6,266 nt of DNA. It comes from Gammaproteobacteria bacterium (GTDB taxonomy: Bacteria > Pseudomonadota > Gammaproteobacteria > SZUA-152). Below the pieces are notes generated by a model. It searched no databases. It saw nothing but the letters and a program-made list of their open reading frames with translations, and was not told the origin of the DNA. Within the stretch, counting starts at the first letter, position 1. Each line of letters starts with the position of its first letter. The stretch spans positions 1-6,266 of the forward strand of contig JAUVNZ010000100.1 in NCBI GenBank assembly GCA_030599435.1. Direction: 5' to 3'. This document shows positions 1 to 4,890 of the stretch, one piece after another. Position numbers and translations under genes: made by a program.

Positions 1-59
1 GCACCAGCGTTTTCTTAATTACCTCAGCTTTTGTTGATATCTATCATCTGCCCAAAACG

Positions 60-1682
60 CTACCCGGCATTAAGACGGCGTTCCCGCTTCTTCCGCTCCC
101 GAACAAGTGGTGGACATTTGTATTCATTCCAATATGTCACCTGACAGTCCAGACAATAATGACATTCATTCTTGTTTATTTCACCTGTTGGTGCGATTGC
201 CTGTACTTCACATAAATTTGCGCAGACCTGACATGGCTTACCACATTCATTGCGCCTTCTCACCCAATCAAAAACCCGGTTTTGTGCTGGAATAATAAGT
301 GCTGCGGCCAATGGGCAAATGTATTTACAATAGAACTTGCGATTGAATACCGAAATTAATAACAAGACAACAACATAAAGCACAAATGGCCATGGCCGAT
401 CAAAGCGCAGAATAGTTGTTTTAAATGGCTCGATTTCAGCGTACTGCTCTGCAAGAGATATTGACTGTAATGAGAGCCCGAATAAGCTTATTAACACGAC
501 ATACTTTATGGCCCAAAGACGCTCATGGACCATGGTCGGGAATTCCCACTGTTTAACCTTGAAGTGACGGGCTGTCATATTAATCAGTTCCTGCATAGCA
601 CCAAATGGACATAACCAGCCACAGTAGACACCACGCCCCCACAACAATAATGTGAATGCCACAAAAGCCCAGAGAATAAAAATAAGGGGATCCAGGGCAA
701 AGGTTTCCCATCTGAAATCATGCATAAAGGCATGAACAAAGGTCAAAACATTGACAATAGAAAGCTGGGCCAGCGCATATCCACCTATAAAAAAAACGGT
801 AAATAACAAAAAACCATTTCGTAAATATTCATACAGGGTTGGTCGTTTTACAATCCAATCCTGAAATAACATGATGGCTGTAAGCAAAATGAGACTAACA
901 ATAAGGATACCAATTTCAACGGCACGGCCTTCCCAGATAGTCACCCAGGCCTGCTCTAAACCCAGCTCTTCTAAATTCAACTGAGTTTCAGGCTGAACAG
1001 GTTTTTTTTCAGCCGCAAGCGGGGCTCGCCTTGTCAAAAGTACTGGTGGGGGTTTACTTGTTTTTTTATCACGAGTAATACCATGTATAGCTGCAACGGT
1101 TCTTGCGGAATTGACTATCGTGGCATTCGAAACCATGACGGTAATGGTCGCACCACTAATCGTATCAATGCCAACAGAACCTGCTTTCTTTTCAGCCCCC
1201 ACACGGACTCGATCAAAAATGATCACGCCCTTGTATTGATCAATATATTTTTTTAATTGTTTTTCAGAGACACCAACCAATAAAATGGGCTCATGGTGTT
1301 CGATTATCTTAAGGCCAGTAATTCGCCCGGAAAGATTCAACCCAACCAGGATATTGATAGGCTTACCTGAATATGCCGGGATAGGCGCAAAGTCTTTTGT
1401 AGAAAACACATAGCCCAAAAGCTCATGTTGCTGGTACACGGGCGCAGTAGGTGGTTCCCCCACTATATCGCCTACGTGGGTTAAGCCAGGGAAAAAATTC
1501 TTAATTTCCGGATAGGTTTCCAGTATGTTGTTAGCAAACACACCGGAACTCACTGCGCACATCAATATGCCCACAATAAGATAGGGTAAGGATATTATCT
1601 TATGCTTATATAAATTTTTTATGACAACCTCTGCTTTTGACTCCAGATATACTGCTCCTAAAGAGCACATCCTGACATCCAC
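60..1682 (-). CDS. NosR/NirI-family membrane flavoprotein (FMN-binding and polyferredoxin), short form
   Basis: Predicted transmembrane electron-transfer protein, numbered from the GTG at 1682. A signal anchor lies at about residues 29-47. A periplasmic FMN-binding domain follows (about 65-200), with DTISGAT at 173-179 matching the Dxx[ST]GAT flavinylation motif, so T179 is the likely FMN attachment site. About five membrane helices come next, with two CxxxCP motifs (C354/C358 and C452/C456). The cytoplasmic tail holds C480/C484/C487/C491 and C507/C510/C513/C523, consistent with two [4Fe-4S] clusters and ending in the NosR-like CHYCLDCQ...CPPLV pattern. NosR proteins are usually around 700 residues; at 540, this one has only a short linker between the flavin domain and the second helix. 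NosR supports N2O reductase and NirI supports nitrite reductase, but neither partner gene is in the window. The start is unsettled: GTG 1682 and ATG 1670 both have weak ribosome-binding sites. An Fnr/Dnr-type box lies 55 bases upstream. Confidence 0.88.
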   Translation of the reverse strand: MDVRMCSLGAVYLESKAEVVIKNLYKHKIISLPYLIVGILMCAVSSGVFANNILETYPEIKNFFPGLTHVGDIVGEPPTAPVYQQHELLGYVFSTKDFAPIPAYSGKPINILVGLNLSGRITGLKIIEHHEPILLVGVSEKQLKKYIDQYKGVIIFDRVRVGAEKKAGSVGIDTISGATITVMVSNATIVNSARTVAAIHGITRDKKTSKPPPVLLTRRAPLAAEKKPVQPETQLNLEELGLEQAWVTIWEGRAVEIGILIVSLILLTAIMLFQDWIVKRPTLYEYLRNGFLLFTVFFIGGYALAQLSIVNVLTFVHAFMHDFRWETFALDPLIFILWAFVAFTLLLWGRGVYCGWLCPFGAMQELINMTARHFKVKQWEFPTMVHERLWAIKYVVLISLFGLSLQSISLAEQYAEIEPFKTTILRFDRPWPFVLYVVVLLLISVFNRKFYCKYICPLAAALIIPAQNRVFDWVRRRNECGKPCQVCANLCEVQAIAPTGEINKNECHYCLDCQVTYWNEYKCPPLVRERKKRERRLNAG

Positions 1683-1736
1683 ACTTCTGCCATGCTATTA
1701 CATGGCAAGTTTAATCATAAACTAGTTTTCAAGTAA

Positions 1737-1750
1737 TTGATCAGCGTCAA
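1737..1750 (-). promoter_or_regulatory. Fnr/Dnr/Nnr-type binding box
   Basis: The sequence is TTGAT-CAGC-GTCAA, matching the TTGAT-N4-(A/G)TCAA pattern of Crp/Fnr-family anaerobic and NO-responsive regulators. It is centred at 1743.5, about 62-74 bases upstream of the candidate GTG/ATG starts of the leftward NosR-like gene, a normal place for an activator site. A possible -10 on the minus strand is TATGAT (1719-1714). That puts the box slightly closer than the classic -41.5 position, while TTAAAC (1714-1709) would fit -41.5 but is a poor -10. Whether the regulator is Fnr (O2) or Dnr/Nnr (NO) cannot be read from the site. Confidence 0.7.
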
Positions 1751-1934
1751 ATAATTATCCCGATAAGAAATATGGTCTTTTGCTACAATATCCTGAAATT
1801 TATAATAAGATCTTCCATACAGGCACGACCATAAAAATAAAGAGGAGACTCTCCCGATTTTAACTAGCTGGAAATTAAATTTTGATGTGCAACTTTATAT
1901 TTACGATCTTGATTACTGGCGCTTTAAAGGATCA

Positions 1935-1950
1935 TTGAGACATTTCTCAA
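1935..1950. repeat. Perfect inverted repeat TTGAGA-CATT-TCTCAA
   Basis: This is a perfect 6+4+6 palindrome in the middle of the divergent gap. It superficially resembles an Fnr box, but its conserved ends are two bases too far apart and the core T/A positions differ. No T-run follows, so an intrinsic terminator is unlikely. It may be an operator for an unidentified dimeric regulator, or chance. Confidence 0.35.
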
Positions 1951-2064
1951 TACGGCCCAATCAGTATCGTGATAAACTTCTATGACATTATTTCTACTGG
2001 TAATATTCATCCCGGAATGGACATATACAAAATAAAATATGTCAGGATGATTTGATCACGAGCC

Positions 2065-2082
2065 CAATACCTTTATGTATTG
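2065..2082. promoter_or_regulatory. Inverted repeat CAATAC-N6-GTATTG upstream of the small membrane-protein gene
   Basis: Perfect 6-base arms are separated by six bases. The repeat lies just upstream of an extended -10-like element (TG at 2091-2092 and GATAAT at 2094-2099, plus strand). It would therefore cover the -35 area of a promoter giving a leader of roughly 28 bases before the TTG start at 2134. This arrangement suits an operator for a repressor or activator, but no known family consensus is recognised. Confidence 0.35.
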
Positions 2083-2133
2083 CTTGTTTTTGAGATAATT
2101 TTTAAATCGCTGGTTATTTATTGGAGTCAAACT

Positions 2134-2316
2134 TTGGAAATTGTCTGGTTTACTATCGCAGGAATCACTCTTTATCTTGGGTCTGACTGGATCCTGAATT
2201 TTATTGAAAAAAAACGGGGCGAACGTTTTCAGAATCGTAGCGTGATTTTTTTCGCTATTATCCTTGTGCTTGCACTTATCTTATTCCAGTCAGTGCAATA
2301 TTTTATACAAAAGTAA
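2134..2316 (+). CDS. Small two-helix membrane protein, uncharacterised
   Basis: Predicted inner-membrane protein of 60 residues. The TTG at 2134 is chosen as start because GGAG (2123-2126) sits seven bases ahead of it. The frame is open back to 2056 and another TTG at 2080 would give 78 residues, but that one has no ribosome-binding site. Helix 1 covers about residues 3-22 and helix 2 about 35-57, joined by a charged loop containing EKKRGERFQNRS. There are no cysteines or histidines, so a cofactor-binding role is unlikely. The sequence resembles small conserved hypothetical proteins of proteobacteria, but I cannot name a family. It is divergent from the NosR-like gene and converges on the oxidase-like gene, so it is a separate transcription unit. 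An accessory membrane peptide for one of the neighbouring complexes is possible but speculative. Confidence 0.65.
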   Translation: MEIVWFTIAGITLYLGSDWILNFIEKKRGERFQNRSVIFFAIILVLALILFQSVQYFIQK

Positions 2317-2334
2317 CTCCTGCTTTTCTTTATA

Positions 2335-2370
2335 TTTATTTAAACAAGCGATTTTTTTGCCGTAAATAAA
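2335..2370. repeat. AT-rich inverted repeat in the convergent gap (possible weak bidirectional terminator)
   Basis: TTTATTTA (2335-2342) pairs perfectly with TAAATAAA (2363-2370) around a 20-base loop that includes a run of seven T (2352-2358). It lies between the ends of two convergent genes, where a bidirectional terminator is expected. However, the stem has no GC pairs and the loop is long, so it is not a canonical intrinsic terminator. Confidence 0.25.
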
Positions 2371-2387
2371 ACATTACTGTTGTTAGC

Positions 2388-3779
2388 TTATGCAGAATAC
2401 ATCTTTCGTTCACTATCCTGCTTTACACCTTTTCCTTTTGTCATTGCTTTAAAAACCACCACAAGAAACATCAGTCCGCCAATAATTGCAACCAACCCCC
2501 CCAGGCCCATCAAGCCCATAGCGGCTATTTTTTCTATTCCATCAAGTCCTTGTTCAACGCCTGCGACCTTTCGTTGAACGCCATATCCTCCTGACCATAC
2601 TAATCCCGATATATGTAATAACTGGCCACTTCCATATATGTAAGGTTGTATATTGGCCATTTTCACCTCAGGATACTCATAACCTAAGCGCGGAAGTAAA
2701 TCATACGTCATTCCCATAAACGCCAATGTAACGCCAACAATAGACCCATGGTAATGGGCCGGGATCGTGACGTTGCTTCCCTGAATTAAGAAACCGATAA
2801 TCCCACCGACACCAAATAAAATTACAGACATAATCAAACTTGCTCGTAAAGGTGTCTGCGATCCTGACGCTGGTGAACTAATCAAATAACCGTGAAGAAT
2901 TGCCAAAGCCAATGGTAGTGTGGCCAGACTACCGCCATATGCCATCAACCAGGTAAAAAGTTTGACGTGTTCAACTGAAGTTACTTTATACGAATAGTAG
3001 ATCAGTGGTGCCATGAACACTGCCATTAACCCCAATATAAACAGAAGCAGTACAACCCTTGGACTCAGTGCAATTCGTACACCCGAAACAGTTGCCAGCC
3101 ACAACCAGGCAACGAGCATAAGCAACGTATATGTAAATTGCAGCATATGACCACCGCCCCAGAACAGGAGCTCAAAGTAGGCTTTTCCAGTAACAAAATC
3201 TGGCATTGCCAGGTAAGACCAGAGAAAAGCAACCAGAGCCATGACCGCAGATACTGCAGCAGTGTTCAGGCCGAAACGTAACGAACTGGCACCTTTTATT
3301 TGTAACCCCACCAATGGGATAGCAAGCATACTTCGCAAGACCAGCAAGCTGATTCCGATTACAAAAAACAGCAGGCCGGCTATAAAGATTGAATCCTGCA
3401 AGACAGGAATATAATTACTCATTAGTGGGTTGCCATTACCTATAAAAGGTGCCAGCACCATCACTATTGTGCCCAGTGAAGCAAAAATCAAAGCAGACCA
3501 ACCAAGACGCATGAAACTGGTAGTGGAATTCAAACTCCAGAACACGCCACCAAAAGCAAGAAACCAGACCAGAACAGAGAGATCCACATGAACTACAAGG
3601 GCGGTTCGAAAAAAGTCTACTGAGGAGAAAACCTTTTGAATATAGGGCGTGCGAAAAACAACCAATAGTAGTGAAAAAATTCCTGAACCCAATAAAGCAA
3701 TTAACCCAAGCCAAAGCCAGCCTTTGGCCAAATTATGACGGTAATCATTTGGTACCGGTAATATAAATTCTTCCTGCAT
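2388..3779 (-). CDS. Non-canonical heme-copper oxidase superfamily subunit I, putative nitric oxide reductase
   Basis: Polytopic membrane protein of 463 residues with about 12 predicted helices. H64 on TM2 (RTALVVHVDLSV) fits the low-spin heme ligand. IPAHYHGSIVGVTLAFMG on TM10 supplies H342 and H344, the high-spin and low-spin heme ligands. H211 in FWGGGHMLQF on TM6 fits the first active-site metal ligand. The residue four after it, the cross-linked Tyr in A- and B-type oxygen reductases and Glu in cNOR, is F215. The TM7 His-His pair is absent: the equivalent stretch reads APLIYYSY (257-264). These losses argue against an O2 reductase and for a divergent NO reductase or another small-molecule reductase. 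No NorC-like or CoxB-like subunit adjoins it. The ATG at 3779 has only a weak AAAG ribosome-binding site. It is probably the last gene of the leftward operon, 91 bases after its neighbour. Confidence 0.82.
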   Translation of the reverse strand: MQEEFILPVPNDYRHNLAKGWLWLGLIALLGSGIFSLLLVVFRTPYIQKVFSSVDFFRTALVVHVDLSVLVWFLAFGGVFWSLNSTTSFMRLGWSALIFASLGTIVMVLAPFIGNGNPLMSNYIPVLQDSIFIAGLLFFVIGISLLVLRSMLAIPLVGLQIKGASSLRFGLNTAAVSAVMALVAFLWSYLAMPDFVTGKAYFELLFWGGGHMLQFTYTLLMLVAWLWLATVSGVRIALSPRVVLLLFILGLMAVFMAPLIYYSYKVTSVEHVKLFTWLMAYGGSLATLPLALAILHGYLISSPASGSQTPLRASLIMSVILFGVGGIIGFLIQGSNVTIPAHYHGSIVGVTLAFMGMTYDLLPRLGYEYPEVKMANIQPYIYGSGQLLHISGLVWSGGYGVQRKVAGVEQGLDGIEKIAAMGLMGLGGLVAIIGGLMFLVVVFKAMTKGKGVKQDSERKMYSA

Positions 3780-3793
3780 ATCGTAAATTCTTT

Positions 3794-3808
3794 ACTTTTC
3801 AGAAAAGT
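3794..3808. promoter_or_regulatory. Perfect palindrome ACTTTTC-A-GAAAAGT ahead of the oxidase-like gene
   Basis: A 15-base perfect palindrome lies 15-29 bases upstream of the ATG at 3779, within the 91-base gap before the heme-copper gene. As RNA it could form a 6-bp AT-rich stem with a CAG loop close to the ribosome-binding site. As DNA it could be an operator. It does not match an Fnr box, and the consensus is not one I recognise. Confidence 0.35.
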
Positions 3809-3870
3809 TTATAATTGCTCTGGTTATTTACCATAAAGACCTACTTGCCCAAAGTTCCTGCTCAGCTTCA

Positions 3871-4413
3871 CTAATATCTAAAAACAAATCCATCAACTTC
3901 CTTATTAAAATCAATAACCATTATTTTTCCAGGCTCAAGCTTAACTTCTTCAGAGTATGTGTAATTAAAATCATTCATATCCAGGCTTGATATATCTTTA
4001 GCGCTATCTGTTTTCTTAAAGTCATCTTTGAGTTTTACTTTAAATTTATACTTACCAGCTTTAACCGAGAATTTTTTGTAGGTTGTGGATGTGCCATCAT
4101 TTCGTAATCCGGATGGTAGTAATATTTCGCTATATAATAACTTGCCATCCATTTCCAATACTACAGCTACTCTGGAGCGCTCTCTTGGGCATACTTTTTT
4201 TATGCGCATATTGGGTGCAAGACGCGCAAGCTCCTCATCACTACGTTCACGACATTCACTAATAGGCTTGCCCGCATGGCTAAAACTAAGCTTGATTTGA
4301 GCCTGATCTGGCTGCAGGTAAACGTAAGCAGGTGAGGCAGACAAATATCCAATAAAGGCAATGAACACGCCGTATGCGGCTATCTGACCTACATATTGTA
4401 ATACCTTGGCCAT
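3871..4413 (-). CDS. Membrane-anchored, probably periplasmic protein of unknown function
   Basis: Protein of 180 residues that I cannot assign to a named family. One hydrophobic segment at about residues 8-28 serves as a signal anchor or signal peptide. The rest is hydrophilic and probably periplasmic. The central part has a beta-rich look: KLSFSHAGKPISEC (41-54), then NMRIKKVCPRERS (68-80), with the only post-anchor cysteines at C54 and C75, which could form a disulfide or bind a metal together with H46. The C-terminal half alternates charged and hydrophobic residues (KYKFKVKLKDDF, VKLEPGKIMVIDF), again suggesting a beta-sandwich. The ATG at 4413 has purine-rich AAGGAAG and AAGAGA stretches upstream. 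It sits between hemerythrin and the heme-copper subunit in the same direction. An assembly or accessory role for the oxidase-like enzyme is a plausible guess from context only. Confidence 0.75.
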   Translation of the reverse strand: MAKVLQYVGQIAAYGVFIAFIGYLSASPAYVYLQPDQAQIKLSFSHAGKPISECRERSDEELARLAPNMRIKKVCPRERSRVAVVLEMDGKLLYSEILLPSGLRNDGTSTTYKKFSVKAGKYKFKVKLKDDFKKTDSAKDISSLDMNDFNYTYSEEVKLEPGKIMVIDFNKEVDGFVFRY

Positions 4414-4423
4414 AATTATTCTC

Positions 4424-4501
4424 TTAACTTCCTTTGCAACAAATTATTTCAGGGATTATCAAATCTCTTTTCAGCATAGTATTTTTTGTTACAGTCATCA
4501 T
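4424..4501 (-). CDS. Possible micro-ORF (25 residues) in the gap after hemerythrin
   Basis: ATG at 4501-4499 overlaps the hemerythrin stop codon as ATGA and reads MMTVTKNTMLKRDLIIPEII plus five more residues, ending ten bases before the next gene's ATG. It almost exactly fills the 84-base gap, and the overlap would allow translational coupling. Against it: there is no good ribosome-binding site, no membrane segment and no recognisable family, and a frame this short is likely by chance. It may act only to carry ribosomes to the next start. Confidence 0.15.
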   Translation of the reverse strand: MMTVTKNTMLKRDLIIPEIICCKGS

Positions 4502-4890
4502 GACAAGCGTCCATGCAACCGGGCATCCTGGGTCTTAAAATGATTAACAAACCATAATTTTATGCGCTCAGCAAACTTGTTCTTGTCTATATTTTGCATT
4601 TCATTGTGGCCATCCATGATGTCACGAAGCTCATCCAGCAATCGCTCATGATCCGCTTTGTGTGCATCATATTGATCATAATGTTGTTCGCGCATGACAT
4701 TTTCTTCCAGTGCAAAATGAGCTGATATTTTGGCATAAATTTCACCAAGAAATTGCTCCACTGTTTCATCAATCTGCTCTTGCATTATATGTTCATAAAG
4801 CTCATTAAGAAGCTCAACCAACTCTTTATGCTCATGATCAACTCCTGGCTCTCCAACGGAGAACTCTTTTTTCCATTCTATTAAGACGAT
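4498..4890 (-). CDS. Bacteriohemerythrin (N-terminus extends upstream of the first standard start codon)
   Basis: Non-heme diiron protein of about 130 residues that would bind O2 or possibly NO in the cytoplasm. Counting from the ATC at 4890, the iron ligands are H21 (VDHEHKEL), H58 and E62 (HFALE), H77 and H81 (HKADH), H117 and D122 (HFKTQD). This set and spacing are typical of single-domain bacteriohemerythrins. The first standard start codon in frame is TTG at 4821, which would remove the first iron ligand. The frame upstream to 4893 clearly encodes the family N-terminus, LIEWKKEFSVGEPGVDHEH. No ATG, GTG or TTG occurs there. A near-perfect ribosome-binding site (AAGGGGGTGA) sits just before ATC codons at 4893 and 4890, and an ATA at 4881 overlaps the preceding stop as TAATA. 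Initiation at a near-cognate codon, or a sequence error, is implied. It probably protects or supplies the adjacent NO/O2 enzyme, or buffers its substrate. Confidence 0.88.
   Translation of the reverse strand: MVLIEWKKEFSVGEPGVDHEHKELVELLNELYEHIMQEQIDETVEQFLGEIYAKISAHFALEENVMREQHYDQYDAHKADHERLLDELRDIMDGHNEMQNIDKNKFAERIKLWFVNHFKTQDARLHGRLS

Larger units (their letters stand above)
1683..2133. other. Divergent intergenic region with regulatory-looking elements
   Basis: This 450-base AT-rich gap separates the NosR-like gene (leftward) from the small membrane-protein gene (rightward). It has no credible longer reading frame. It contains the Fnr/Dnr-type box at 1737-1750, perfect inverted repeats at 1935-1950 and 2065-2082, and a weaker dyad, GACATA (2020-2025) with TATGTC (2038-2043). 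A weak sigma70-like pair faces right: TTGCTA at 1780-1785 and TATAAT at 1801-1806, with a short 15-base spacer. The 11-mer ATGTCAGGATG at 2039-2049 also occurs inverted at 1668-1678, at the start of the NosR-like gene. A small RNA or long leader downstream of 1806 is possible, but nothing here demonstrates one. Confidence 0.5.

Noticed and set aside
1..59. Start of a further leftward gene near the left edge (GAGGT followed by ATTAAGAAAACG on the minus strand)
   Set aside because: The pattern resembles a ribosome-binding site and signal-peptide start, but there is no ATG, GTG or TTG at usable spacing and too little sequence to judge. No terminator for the NosR-like gene is visible here either.
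1841..1901. AGAGGAG followed by short frames in the divergent gap
   Set aside because: No start codon follows at a suitable distance. The later ATG at 1885 gives only 17 residues, and the GGAGA-C-TCTCC palindrome at 1844-1854 is too short to interpret.
3824..3871. 15-residue frame whose GTG overlaps the stop of the 180-residue gene
   Set aside because: It has no ribosome-binding site and no recognisable features, and frames this short arise easily by chance.
4441..4490. Possible Fnr box near TTGATAATC on the minus strand
   Set aside because: Only one half-site is good; the second half reads CCTGA rather than a TCAA-type end.
4498..4821. Hemerythrin starting at TTG 4821 (107 residues)
   Set aside because: This start omits the conserved N-terminal segment and first iron-ligand histidine that are clearly encoded just upstream in the same frame.
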